From Pictodentalium vernedei (Eukaryota; Mollusca; Scaphopoda; Dentaliida; Dentaliidae), in contig CM062296.1 of the NCBI GenBank assembly GCA_031216915.1, forward strand, positions 799,447,022-799,511,021: DNA of 64,000 nt, given 5' to 3'. The first letter of the stretch is position 1; each line of letters starts with the position of its first letter. The translations under genes were made by a program, and so were the position numbers. This document shows, piece by piece, positions 31,757 through 43,762 of this stretch. The notes under the pieces were generated by a model. That model saw only the letters and a program-made list of their open reading frames with translations, was not told where the DNA came from and searched no databases.

Positions 31757-33205
31757 ATATACTACTCAAAGTTTGCTAAGCACCAAGTATATCCAACTAC
31801 CTGTATAACGTTTTAGTTGAAATATTTTAAAGAAAAGTGTATATAATTTTTATTTAATTATATCTTTAATTATTTATGTACAGAAATTAAGATTTTATTT
31901 GTGTTTTACATTATTTGTTAGCTTTTGAATACGATAACCATGGCAAATGGATATCATTGGTAAAAGAGGAAATTTTTCAATTTGCCAAAAACGCCAGCAT
32001 AGTACCAAGATCCTGGACAGTTCTTCTGGACTGGACCGGCTGAAATTGCAAGCTGAAACTTATTCCAGATATGTTTGATTGGATTGAGTCCAGGTGATCT
32101 TGCTGGCCAGTCCATACGCTCAATCCCCTCCCTCTGTCGGTACTTCCCGACAGCATGAGCAACACGAGGACTGGCATTATCGTCCATCAGAATGAATCTA
32201 TCACCCACTGCACCTGCATACAATCTGACGTGGACATCCGGGTCTCATCAATATGCCGTTGTGCAGTCAATGTACCAGGTTAAAGGACACAGAGCTCTTA
32301 CGTCCATCCCAGCTGATGCCGGCCCGATCCACGATTGACCCTTCACCACAGAGGTCAGATTCAACAATGTTGGCTGCATGGAATCGCTCTTCTGGTCTTC
32401 TCCATACCATAGAACGCCTATCTGTGTGGTCTAGGCAGTACCTTGACTCATCTGTAAAAAGGACAGGTTGCCAATCTTCTCTGATCCATCCAGCGTGGTC
32501 CATGGCCCATGCATATCTCGCCTGCTGGTGGTTCTGGGACAGCGGAATGCGAATACATGGTCTTTCCGATCGGAGACCACCTTCGTGCAACCTTGCCCGG
32601 ATAGTCTGCATTGAAACATTTACCCCGGATGCACCCTGAAGGTCACTGCGAAGTGGGGTTGCTGTAGAAAAGCGGTTCCTACGGGCCTGAATGATCAAAA
32701 AACGGTCCTCAGCTGCAGATGTTGCCCTGTCTCTGCCACCACCATGCCGTCTTACTGGTGTGCCATACTGCTGAAATCTTGCCAAGGCTCTGGTGATCTC
32801 CGTATGGTTCATACCAAGGGCTTCATCAACCTGACGATGGTTAGCCCCTTGCCCTGACATCCCTACAGCAAGCCACATTTCTGCTTCAGACAAATGTCTT
32901 CTTACATTTGCATTTGCCATATTCAATCATTAAATCACAAGGGTTTGTGTTGAAATGAAGATTGAGTACCCTACACATGTCATGTACATGTAGACAGTAC
33001 ACGAAATATCATGAAAATCAAGGGATGCATGCTTTCCATGACTGTCACGAAAAGTCTGCCTGTCCAGAGAGCTAATGTAAACACTGGGGACCACCTCAAT
33101 ATATTCCTCAATCACATCCACCAAAAATATCGCAAATATATCACAAGCAAATTTCACAATGATGTGTCAAATATTATGTGCTTAACAAACTTTGGGTAGT
33201 ATATA
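31757..33205 (-). mobile_element. Tc1-like DNA transposon 1
   Basis: Terminal inverted repeats of about 28 bp: left ATACTACTCAAAGTTTGCTA (31760) and right, inverted, from about 33178 to 33205. They lie within TATATA on each side, as expected for TA target duplication. It is about 1.45 kb. The transposase lies on the minus strand (32926 to 31954) and is broken. Confidence 0.85.
31954..32926 (-). pseudogene. Tc1-like transposase, frameshifted, third catalytic residue Lys
   Basis: The first open part (32926-32267, 219 codons) holds the helix-turn-helix DNA-binding domain (RHLSEAEMWL ... HRQVDEALGMNHTEITRALA), a GRDRATS linker at 64-70 and the first catalytic Asp in LFTDESRY (Asp159). A frame change precedes the second part (32223-31954), with the second Asp in MDDNASPR (Asp15). 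The third catalytic position, 34 residues later, is Lys50 (SPGLNPIKHIW), where DD34E enzymes have Glu. The codon is AAA at 32076-32074, one base from GAA. The frameshift and the Lys both predict no cut-and-paste activity. The terminal repeats remain clear. Confidence 0.85.
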
Positions 33206-33875
33206 TGACACATTTAAACTCTGTCTAACAATAAAATGAACAACAATTAACAAATAAAACACAAATTAAATCAATTATAACCAGGCGTTGAAAAGCAAAC
33301 AAGTTCGATTGTGAATTAGGAAAGCGTAAATAAACAAATGCACATGTCGTCTGCTTTATAAAAGTTGAATCGACGACGAAAAAAAAAAAATCAGTTGAAA
33401 ATTTGAAACACCTCAAATTGAGACAATTCTAGCACCAATATTTTAAGTTTGGTCCTATTTTAGGGCACAGCTTTTACCGCCTTGAATTTGGGGTTTACAA
33501 TCTGAAGGCCTGTATAAGGTCATTTTGCAGCTGGTTTCAATATACATTCACAAACATTATCCCATAGGCTTTCGTTTCTTTAATGTACTTGATAATTTAT
33601 ATACTGACCTTTTTGCTGTTAGTTGTAGACTGTCCCATCAAAATTATTTGACACATTTGGGGAAATCTTAAGCACCAGGTGATATATTAATTGGAAATCA
33701 TCACTAGGCCTGTAGTTCAGGAATTTCATTTGTTGCCTAGATTATTTCATTTGTGGGTGGGGGTTGGGACACGGGTATAGACAAAAGTAGACCATTTGAG
33801 TGGACAAGGACTCTTCCGTGCAGGATACAATGTATACAAAAATATGACACGGTGAAATCATCTATCATTTCATTT
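33206..33875. other. No gene recognised
   Basis: AT-rich sequence. The segment near 33690-33800 has no recognisable coding sense. Confidence 0.3.
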
Positions 33876-33879
33876 GCAG

Positions 33880-34049
33880 GTTAAAGACAAGAATCTAAAA
33901 GGATCCGAGTGTATGTCAGAAGCAAGTCAGTCCACCGCCTATATTACACAAACTACAGCATCTACAAAATCCTCCAGTATACCAGAAAAGTCCACCAGAA
34001 TACAGCCTCCACTTTGGCATTCTCATCGGCAAGTGTTCAGAAGTTTTTT
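33880..34049 (+). CDS. Candidate internal exon, possibly of the Mutator-like copy 2 region
   Basis: The 170-base segment is preceded by TTTGCAG and followed by GTAAGAG, good acceptor and donor consensus. It is open in two frames. One reads as a Ser/Thr-rich segment (STAYITQTTASTKSSSIPEK); the other ends TLAFSSASVQKFFG. I do not recognise either firmly. It lies 1.6 kb upstream of the second Mutator/YqaJ copy. A chance pair of splice sites is a real alternative. Confidence 0.25.
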
Positions 34050-34279
34050 GGTAAGAGAATAAAACACAACTGGAGAACCAACGAGGGTACTGGAGAAACA
34101 CATTTATGTACTTAATGTATTGAATCCAATTGCCAACAATTTTTTTATGAGAAATTCCGTTAACTCTAGTTGAGACGTTAGTTCAGTATCGGTTGTGAGA
34201 AAAATGAAATCGACCAAGAAAATAAGAGAAAAGAAATTTCCATATTAACGATCATTTTCATATTGGATTTTCATGAACT

Positions 34280-34515
34280 GGGGCCAATACTATAGAACTT
34301 TAACTATTGTATTTTCAAGAATTGTATTTCGAAGTTATGCCTTTATCTGGGTCGAAATTAAACCATTAGTATCAAAGATGCGGCAAATTTTCAGTTCGCA
34401 AATTGCCATATCTTTTAAAATGCTAATGATTAATTTCTAATTAGTTATATTATTGGGTAGGAAAAACAATTCGATAAAATATAATTGTAAAGGTTTTATA
34501 GTATTCACTCCTGGC
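34280..34515. mobile_element. MITE-like inverted repeat, family C, copy 2
   Basis: GGGCCAATACTATAGAACTT at the left is mirrored by AAGGTTTTATAGTATTCACT near 34490. It is related to 24846-25058 but clearly diverged. Confidence 0.5.
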
Positions 34516-34519
34516 AGCC

Positions 34520-35630
34520 ATCTTTTATCACTGCTCCTCTGCAGATGAAGGGTTTCTGTGGGCCTCTGTGAACATTCAATTCCAGGCGTGTTAAATTCTT
34601 CAACGGTGTTTTTCTTCGCTTCGATCAGTCCACATCGTCAAATTTGTGTTGCAAGAATGTTTATGGAACGAACTCCAATGGGGTGTTTTGCCTGAGGACT
34701 GTATTTTGTAACGATTTCAAAGGAAGCATAGTTTGCCATTGCAACATGAACGAAATCATTCAAAGTATTTTTGCAAATGTGAATCGAAACAATATTTATT
34801 TGACGCGTATAGACGTACTCGCCTCCATTGTGATGATGTAGAATCCGTCTCTTCTAAAAGTCTTGGTATGTTATCAGAAAGGTAGATGTTAAAACATGCA
34901 CGACTCGAAAACTAATTGTTCCTAAATTACAGATTCAAGAACATTTAAATAGGCTACTTAATGAGCACAGACATAATACTGCAATTGACTTAACAATTGA
35001 CAGTTCTCATTAAGATCTATTTAAAGAAACATATCGATAGTACGAACACAACAAAAGCACCTCTCTATGCGGAGACTAGAATGTTTACTGCTAATGATAA
35101 CAAAAAAAAATTCTCCATCCCATACTTGCGTGCGAAATATTTACAGATTTTCAATCAGGTATGCTTAAATGCTTTCATAAAACATCGCCTGACTGCTGAT
35201 AAATGAATGGAATAATGGGCAGCACAAGCGATGGGAGTAGAACCGTGAAATGAATTGTTGAGCCTTATCGAAATAGGAAATGTATTTTCTCTTTCGATCA
35301 GACACTTGGAGACAGGCGGATTTTGGGAAAGGGTTCCTCACACACCCTCCTAATCCTGACCACATTTTTAAATAGACCTTTTGTGCCTCAAACTACCACG
35401 GTTGAAACCTGGAAATTTCATTCCCTATGGTAGCAGATTTCGTGGCATTTTATCTGCGGCAGTGACCGTTTCTAACAGTCATTTGGTGTTTTTTTAACCA
35501 CATTTCATGGGATTTTCTAATTGAAGTCAATATCTCAGCCCCTTTAGTTCAACAAGGCACCATATGTAATGTTAAACTAATGTAGATGACGCCTTCTTGC
35601 ACCCAGGAGGCGATATCTAACTCTAGATAT
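34520..35630. other. No gene recognised
   Basis: Short open stretches without family resemblance. GATATCTAACTCTAGATATC near 35610 is a small palindrome. Confidence 0.3.
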
Positions 35631-35639
35631 CGCAGATTA

Positions 35640-37610
35640 TGGTCATACATTTCAAACACAAAGGGAAAAGATGCATTCGGATTTCTTCGGCAGTTGAAAA
35701 TTCAAAGATAGAAGTGGGAGAATTATCACTCAATGGTTCGTTTGTAAATCGTTTCTTCAAAAGTTGGTTATTCGGCAGCCGGGGCAGGGATGGGGCCCGT
35801 AGTACGGTTGAAAATAAAACAAAATTTGGAAAAAACAGGTTGACACATCAAGAGCAAATATTCACGGAGAATTTAACACAAGCAACACTCAAACAAAACC
35901 AAATTTCTATATCAGTGAACTGATTGGCAAGGGATTCGAATATGTCGTGGCCAGAATATGCTAGACCCGCATTTGCACAGAAAATGGTTACAAATCGAGG
36001 GATATACAATATTAATAATGTTGTCGAGGATGGACAAAGTTTCATTGATTGGTAGCCGATAATCTTCACTACAAAGGAAAGAATGGTTTGCCGAAGTCTT
36101 TGAGGGTGAAGCTTGTTTCTGCTGTGAGATCAACTATTGCATATCGCTACGAAAATCCATCTACCGACATGCTACTTTAAAACTTTTGAAGGCTGGTATT
36201 ACGAACAATATGCTCCATGTGTTTGTAAATCAAAAAGTTTGTACTGGGTTTTGCAAGAGTGAAACATACATCTATTCCAAAAGCAGTGATAAACCTGATC
36301 AGTCAACTTCATATACGAGTGAAGACCATCTAGATCATCCACATGACGATTCCCTCCAAAATAAACGTATGACCACTGCTCTGAGGGTATGTCGGCTGGA
36401 TATATCTTGAAAGTGAGGTCAGCAGGAGATGTTTTTATTGAAATCGATTCAGAACTTTATCGTGATGTCAGAATTCATGTTGATAGGATTGCACAGAAAG
36501 CTGACAAGTTACTGGGGAAGGCAACAACAAATTTAGCTGGATGTTGGATGGGGATGCGAATGAAGTTCGATGGTGCAAAGTCATTAACATGTGCAATATG
36601 GAATCCTGCGGTTGCCGATGCTATGGTACCCTTCTTCGGCAGAATTTGGGACTCAATTGGGCCCCATTGACATGGGTGAAGGCTGCAGGAACTCCCGCGT
36701 GTTGTGTAAGATAAGTCGTAATCTTGCTAAAGCAAATGGACACGAGACAAGGAATGAATACAAGATCAATAGCTGGAAGAGGAAAGTTGTCACAGTGAAA
36801 TCGAACTTAACAAAAGAAGCGAGAATGGAGTATTGGCCACATTCTCTTGAATCATCCAGTGATTTCTCACCTGCACAAATGGAGGAGAAAAAAACTACTT
36901 TGATGAGAACGAAGTGAACGTGTCACACAAACTAATGGATCTCGTTAAGGAACAAATTCGTGTGCAGTCCCTGTCTGGCTACTGGGTTTTTGAGAGAAAG
37001 AAGAGGATCACTGTATCAAATTTTGCCAGTGTTATTAAGAGAAAACCAACCATTTCAGTATCCAGATTAGTTGAACGCCTGTCATATTCATCATTCACCG
37101 GCATAAAGTTATGAAGAAGGGGTCTTCGATTGGAAACGTTTGCTACAAAGGAATAATTCAGTCGAAGAAAGTACATGGAGAAGAGGTTGAAGTTAAGAAA
37201 GTTGGCTTGTATATTCACTGTAACAATCCTTTCCTAGGCGCGAGTATTGGTGGACTTGTTACAAGTGACTCTTCTGGAGAAGGCATCATAGAACTTAGAC
37301 ATGTTTTAATGAACTAGCTGGTGTCATTTCGAGAAGCAGCATCAAACATTAAATCCTTTTGTCTGGACGTATGCGATGTTATATTAAAATTGAAGAAGTC
37401 CCACAATTTCTTCTACCAGATCCAAAGACAACTGAACGTCCTCAAATTGCAGACCTTGTCGTGCGTAAATTTGAGCCTCATCAGTTACATGCACAACGAC
37501 GATGCTGCCAAAACCGAAGGCTTTTTTACCACAAGGTATTACTTGCAGAGTTAGCAGCTCCCAGATATGGCACAACCGGACATTCATGAACCAGGCACAT
37601 GGGTAATTTA
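35640..37610 (+). pseudogene. Mutator-like/YqaJ fusion gene, copy 2 (degenerate, active-site changes)
   Basis: It resembles copy 1 at 29.2 kb in layout but is far diverged. GKNGLPKSLRVKLVSAVRST near 36080-36140 is Mutator-domain sequence. HVDRIAQKADKLLGKATTNL and LAGCWMGM near 36480-36560 match the linker of copy 1. WVFERKKRITVSNFASVIKR near 36985-37040 opens the YqaJ part, with NPFLGASIGGLV near 37225-37260, then GIIELRHVLMN, then KSFCLDVCDVILKLKKSHNF near 37350. The catalytic Asp of YqaJ (usually ASxDGLV) is Gly, and the Glu-x-Lys is Glu-Leu-Arg. Several frame changes or unrecognised introns occur. A GTATGT near 36388 could be a splice donor. Confidence 0.6.
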
Positions 37611-37614
37611 CTTA

Positions 37615-37980
37615 AATCAACCATTCAATCAGCTGGTTGCGCGACCTTGCCACCCACGTGAGTCCCAGTTATAACAGAAGTAACACAGCTGTTAGAAATT
37701 CAGTAACAGAACACTTTTCTGGTAAAATTGTATAAAAACAACAAAACCCTCACAGTTGAAGTTTCAGGCAATTGGCCTTCAAATGACAAACTGAAGGTCC
37801 CTTCAATAAAACATTGTATATGCTCTTATTTTCATCTAAAATTCCAAGTTATTGTTTTGATAAACAGCATTCGATACATTTTTCCATTATTTTTTCATTA
37901 ACAAAAGAGAGATTGCATGCAAGATGTTTGAGAAATGTGAGGCGTGACCATACAATCATAATAACGACACTGATACTTAA
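37615..37980. other. No gene recognised
   Basis: Spacer between the second Mutator/YqaJ copy and the LINE. Confidence 0.3.
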
Positions 37981-38242
37981 GCTCTGGAAACCCAAGAAAA
38001 AGGAACAGAGGCCACCATTGTGTGATATGATAAGCTTAAAGACCCAGCCATCAAACAGCACCTGCAAAATCAACAGGAATGGATATCAACAAGCGCACAT
38101 GGGAAAAGATAGATATATAGACAGATGGACGGAAAGAGATAAAACGAAAACTCATTCAGGCTAATTCATCTCGTCTAAAGGAACAGCTGGAAGGTGCATA
38201 CACCAGCTAAGACAAAGAGGTGAAAAGGAGCACCAAGAAAGA

Positions 38243-38620
38243 CAAGAGGGTATATTTATTTATTTATTGGTGTTTAAGGTCTCATACTTATGCACAATAG
38301 CTAATCATAACCGTTACAGTTTTACGGGTAGAGGAAGCCGGTGTACCACTAAGCAACGAACCACTAAGCAACGACGAACAGCTGTCAGCTCCCCAACACC
38401 GTAACTCCGCACTGCAGCATAGGCAGGGTTAGATCGGTTGAAGACATGCGCACCATCGACGTGCAGTACGCCTCAGTACACGGCGCCATCGTAGCCCCAT
38501 GCGGACAATCGGGGTTAAGTGCCTTGCCCAAGGACACAACGCGTGAGTCCGAATCGATCGCTCAGACGGTCACCCATCCAAGGACTAACAGGGCTCGACT
38601 TTGCTTAAGCAAGAGGATAT
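38243..38620 (-). repeat. SINE with 5S rRNA-derived head, inserted in the LINE
   Basis: The SINE spans about 38254-38609 with an 11-base target duplication (CAAGAGGGTAT and CAAGAGGATAT, one mismatch). On the minus strand the head reads AAGCAAAGTCGAGCCCTGTT then CCTTGGATGGGTGACCG, which matches 5S rRNA including the C box. A body starting CGCGTTGTGTCC follows, and the 3' end is (AAAT)n. The body and tail match the SINE at 39006-39356, but the head does not. Confidence 0.75.
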
Positions 38621-38994
38621 ACATGGACAAAAGAGCAGAAGAAGCCGAAGAAGCTGCATCCAGGCAGGACATGGGAAATTGTACCGAATCTCTAAAATTC
38701 TGATTGGCTGTTTTAAGAACACAGATATACCTGTGAAAATCAACAAGGAAAGCTAGCCTGTAGCGATGAGGAAAAACTAACCTACTGGAAAAAAAACATT
38801 TCGAGAAAGTACTAAATCGAGTTCATCCAACAACAGAAACAGTAGTAACACCGGAACCGGAAACTCTGGTAATTGACATAGAACCACCTACAGTACTGTA
38901 ACTGAGGTGAAGATGGCCGAAAAGTCCTTAAAAATGGAAAGGAACCCGGAGAGAACCAAATACTTGCTGAGCTGCTAAAGACAGAAGGGGTGGT

Positions 38995-39367
38995 AACTTC
39001 ACAAATATTTATTATTTATTGGTGTTCTATGTTTAAGGTCACATATTTCTGCACAATGGCTAATCATGTCTATAGCAGTTTTACTGAAGTACCCGGAGAA
39101 AACCACACAGCAACAGCATGCAACTGTCAGCTCCCCAACATACTAACTCCACACAAGCAGGGTTAGCATTGGTTGAAGACAAGTGCATCATTGACTTGCA
39201 GTACGCCCTAGTACACAACGTCACCGTGTCCCCACGTGGGCAAAGGGGGCGAAGAGTCTTGCCCTTGGACACAACGCGGCTGCCGCAGGTGAGATTCGAA
39301 CCGAGGACCTCATGGTTTGCAGCCTGCACCTCTACATTCTTGAATCACCGCGCCCCAACTCCACAAA
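38995..39367 (-). repeat. SINE with tRNA-like head, inserted in the LINE
   Basis: The SINE spans about 39006-39356, flanked by AACTTCACAAA and AACTCCACAAA (one mismatch). On the minus strand the head contains GCTGCAAACCATGAGG and a good B box GGTTCGAATCTC, as in tRNA-derived SINEs. The body (GTTGTGTACTAGGGCGTACT, then ACCAATGCTAACCCTGC) and the AT-rich tail are those of the 5S-headed SINE at 38254. It preserves the empty site used by the MITE at 63.2 kb. Confidence 0.75.
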
Positions 39368-40330
39368 CACTAACAACAATACTCCATGACATCTGGGAGA
39401 CAGAAACAGTCCCAGCTCAATGGAAAACGGGATTTATCGTAAAATTATCCAAGAAAAGAGACCTCGCTGACTGCAATATCTGCAATAACTGGAGATGATT
39501 CATGCTACTATCGGTAACAATCAAAGTCCTTGGTAGAATCATCCTGAACAGATTATCGACTGTAGTAGATCCCCATCTTTGCAAAGACCAATCATGATTT
39601 AGAACAGGGAAGTCATGTGCTGATCAGGATCTCCATTCTCCGACAAATAGTAGAGCAGAGCAATGAGTGGAACACTACACCGCATGTCAACTTCATAGAT
39701 TTTGCAAAAGCTTTCGACAGCATACACCGGCCATCTCTATGGAAGAATCTTTCACGTTATGGAATCTCAGACAAGATGATAGCCATATTCCAAATGCTGT
39801 ATAAGGACTTCATTTGCAACCCTACGCAACATCAGGAAATCAAACAAGCTCAGTTCCAAAACCAAGATCAGTATCTTCAAGAGCAAAATCATTGGAGTCC
39901 TTTTATATGGCGCGGAATCGTGGAAAGTCCATAAGCCATAAGCTAGATGTCTTCGAAACGAAACGCCTTCAACGAATTCTTAAAATATTCTGGTCAACAC
40001 CATCACAAACGAGGAACTATGCGAGGGGGCTGGTACAACCCAATCTCTATAATCATTGAAAAATGATGGAGATGGATTGACCACGTCCACAGGATGGTTA
40101 CAACCACTATACCTCGAGTTGCTATGAGATGGACATCAGCCGGCAAAAGGAAGAGAGGGCGCCAAAAAGAGACATGGAGAAGATCGATGGTGAAAAAAAT
40201 GAATAACCGTTGATGGACTTGGGATCAGGTACGACAGTGTCCAGCAGACAGCAGACAGCAGACGGTGGTGTTCCTTGGTGTCAGCATCATGTGTTCCACA
40301 GCATGAAGAGGAAGTAAGTAGTACTTGGAT

Positions 40331-42547
40331 CACCAAAGTGGTCTTTGAATGCATCTGAATAAACTGCAATAACCGTGAAGTCACGTTTAGCGTAATCATT
40401 TATATGTGAAAATCTCAAAACTAAAGTATTGTAGTGAACAAACATTGCATTGCTGATTCTTCAACTTAGATTATTATATTACAAATTATCATAGAATGTC
40501 ACACGTAGTGTAGCACATCATTTTATCCATAATAATCAAGTTTTTACACCTCAGCTAAGCAGTAAATCTGATCATGCATTTCACATTTTCTTCATTTAAT
40601 AAATATTGCTTAAACTCAAAAACAACATTTCATGTCATTTTATGTTGTTGATGCTTTCTGTGGAAAATGTTTGATTTTTGTTGTATGTATCTAACAGGAG
40701 AGGGTTAATAAAGCAGCGTTGTTTTCATCTTCACATTTTTGTTTCCTTATATATTCCAACATGCACATTGACATGTTTGCAAGTTATGGATTTCACATAC
40801 ATTGTGTGCCAATGGCTCCTCCATACTTTTTCTTATGAAATAGTTCCAGCGAAACATTTGTATTCGATATTTAAATATCTTTTCGTTTCAGTTTTTTCAT
40901 TAATGATGACGAGTATACAGACATTTTTAGTAGTACATCATTAGATGTTCCCTTATTTTGTTTTGACATTGGAAATTGGACTTTCCTGCTTTTCGTTATT
41001 GATATTTTTTTATCAAACTTAAAGTTTTAAACCTAACTGCTGTATGACCAGCTGAGTGACCACTCTAATCAATATTTACTAGTAATATAGATATTAGATA
41101 TGTTCTATTCTGAAAAAATACTGATTTTTGGCTTCCCATGTGAAATTTCAGCCCTTCCCACTTTGTAAAAACTGGATGACCAGACACCTTAACGAAGAGT
41201 TAGTCTGTCGGCAGATGTTCTGAATATTGATTCGGTTAAACCACCCACTGCCAAGTTGAAGCACTCGCACGAATTCCGGTTCCGAATGCCAGCGTGCTAC
41301 ACATTATAATGAATGGTAACAAGACACCCTTTTTACATTTACCAAATTCATGATTTATAAAAAAAAACACAGTTCTACCATTTCCGATCCAATTTTTGTT
41401 TGAACATATATAGAAAGAAAGACTCACTCCCAAAGGATGCGTTTCACAAGTGAATCCAGTTCCCAGGTCAAACCTTACAAATATGGATATCACTGGAACC
41501 GGCACATTGTCCGGTTTCAGGGACAGCCGTATTTTACAATTTTATTGACAAAGTGACAGGATATTTCAGTTCACGTTAGCCTTGTGTTGGCTAATTTGCT
41601 GCCACTATGTTAGATAAAGGGTAGAATGCACGCGATTTCTAGCAGATGTGCAGCAAGAATCTTCATGGATTTTCACTCGTTTGTTGCGCTAATTTTTGTG
41701 TGAATTTATTCTCGGATTCTCGTCCAAATAGAAGTTCTGGTTCCTTTTCTTATTAAATTCCTCACAGTAGCCAACAATAACAAGGAAAATACTAGATAAG
41801 TTTTAGATCGTAGGCACATAAACCATTTCTTGTACAGATTTAAATTTAAATATGACGATGCAAATGAGGCAAAGAATATTTTTAATGTAGGTGATCTTTT
41901 TTGTTTACATTTGATTGGAAATCTGCTTCCACCAAATTGAATTTTTTCCAGATCACAAAATATTGTATTTTTTGTGGTCGAAAGGCTTTTCCACAATTGT
42001 TTACATGTTTATCGTTTTACTTGTTAGTAATTTAACGGATGGTTATATTTTTACTAAACTGCTGAAAGCACTGGAGATCCGCTGACAAAAGAGTCGTCAA
42101 GTTTTTAGATGGCTGAATGTGTTGATGTCTATTTCGATCTTGCCCCATTTAAAAATAATTTTATGCAGTCTAGTTTACTCGTGTTTGGAGTTTTAATAGC
42201 TGAAAATAAGAGCAACTGGTCTCTTACCAAATTCGGTATTTGGCTTGATTTGAGATGGGAAATTAAAGAAGGTAGAAGTATATAACTGATGGAAGAATTA
42301 TTCGTTTGAAAAAGAAAATACAATCTCTAAGCTGACAAATGGAAATCGTCCCCAGTAAAAGCTATGTTTCCAGCTTCTTCGGTGGTACATGTAATTTCCA
42401 GGAAATGTATTCTGGGAGATATTGTGCGAATTTTGTCAGGGAGGTTGCATAAGGTTATATAATCAGTCAAGACTAACATATTTTAGACAAAACTTCTTGA
42501 TTCTGCAGTTCAAATAATCTCCGAATAATACAGGTGCATTTTGCTTG
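40331..42547. other. AT-rich sequence, no gene recognised
   Basis: Only chance-length open stretches. Nothing supports an exon. Confidence 0.3.
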
Positions 42548-42839
42548 TACATCAAAATGAAGGCTGTGGTGCATAAAACCCGAACGAATGCAAATCATCA
42601 ACGGGTAAATGTTGTTACCACTGATTTCCGAAAATTTGCTACCGTATAAACGGACGGAAATTATAGTAAAACCGTCTATTTCCTGGTTTTGTTCTTGGAT
42701 ATCTGAAGCACATTTGTGTTCTCCTGAAATATTGTTTATTATCAGTTTTGGTACGAATACTTACAGGGTTCATTGGCGCCTATGAGTTGACTGCATATAT
42801 TTTTCGTGTTCTATACATCACAACCTTCATTTTGATGTA
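42548..42839. mobile_element. MITE-like element with 27-base inverted ends
   Basis: TACATCAAAATGAAGGCTGT (42548) is mirrored by ACAACCTTCATTTTGATGTA (ending 42839). It is about 290 bp and has no coding capacity. Confidence 0.65.
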
Positions 42840-43507
42840 TAATGTGTGAAAATTTAATTTGAATTTGTGGAATACCAGAGGTGGGAATTTTAAAGTAAAC
42901 AATTTCCCCTTACTTATAGTGCTTTAAAGAGAATCCATTAAAATTAATCATTTAAAATTAGTATATTATGACATTTATTCAGACGCTACTGACATTTAAG
43001 TGTATACCCCTCTTCCTGATTCTAGCGGCTTTGGGTGGAATTTTAAAACATGACGAAGTATTCGGTTTGTTGGGAATCTAAACAATCACAATTTGTCGAA
43101 AATCTTCGTGTATAGTTTTTTTATTTATATTTTCTGAAGTACTCTTGGTGAAGTTTCGAAAATATGCTATGAAGCTGACGTAAACAAACAGGAAACAACC
43201 ATCTTCATGCATGTTGGGATGGCAAGCAGTACCGAACAAAGATGAAATCCGGAGTGGTGTTTGTCCAAGATATCCCGAGGAAACTGCTGAAGAAACACAA
43301 AAAATTCATGAACTGACAAGTCTGGATTGTTTGAGGTTTCACTGTGAATGTTTGAGACAATACCTTTCTAGTTAGAATGTGATGCAACTCATACCGTTGT
43401 GATCACATTGAAAGGAAGTATCATCTAGAGTACACAAAATTTGAAACTGATGAGTACGAAATATCAAAATATTAGATAAAATGTCTCTTTCAAGACAACC
43501 TGTGTAT
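42840..43507. other. No gene recognised
   Basis: AT-rich spacer between two MITEs. Confidence 0.3.
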
Positions 43508-43762
43508 TCAACCCTTTACCTAAAATGAAAAGCAGACGACACTTGCAAACAAAATTCTTGAATAACTAATATTTTTCATTTCTTGTCTCAAAAACATAGG
43601 TTATAATCCCTCATTGGAACGAGCTCAACGAGCTCGTTCCAAAGAGGGGTCATAACCTATGTTTTTGAGACAAAAAGGAAAAAATAATAAAATGAAAATT
43701 AATTGGAGATTTTTGTGAATAACGCTGGCCGCTTTTGGTCGTTACGTTGGGTAAAGGGTTAA
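43508..43762. mobile_element. piggyBac-type MITE, family A, copy 2
   Basis: CAACCCTTTACCTAA ... GTAAAGGGTTAA. The central palindrome GGAACGAGCTCAACGAGCTC and the flanks match copy 1 at 11776 closely. The left TTAA has changed to TCAA; the right is intact. Confidence 0.8.

Larger units (their letters stand above)
37985..40330 (+). mobile_element. Degraded LINE reverse transcriptase, split by two SINEs
   Basis: Plus-strand remnants run in LINE order: basic linker before the RT (near 37985-38240 and 38620-38700, including RISKILIGCFKNTDIPVK); TETVVTPEPETLVIDIEPPT near 38835; RT fingers ETVPAQWKTGFIVKLSKK near 39405-39460; LGRIILNRLSTVVDPHLCKD near 39530; and palm NFIDFAKAFDSIHRPSLW near 39690. 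The sequence then jumps, without the catalytic YADD block, to a C-terminal part with LLYGAESW-like sequence near 39905, VFETKRLQRILKIFWSTP near 39950, and RWIGHVHRM and GKRKRGRQKETWRRS-like sequence near 40070-40170. I cannot place the clade firmly (RTE, CR1 or related). Endonuclease, 5' end and tail were not found. Many stops; inactive. Confidence 0.75.

Noticed and set aside
32253-32639. 128-codon plus-strand ORF
   Set aside because: It is antisense to the Tc1-like transposase.
39290-39350. A tRNA gene, from the B box GGTTCGAATCTC
   Set aside because: No cloverleaf or A box of tRNA quality; it is the head of a SINE with a target duplication.
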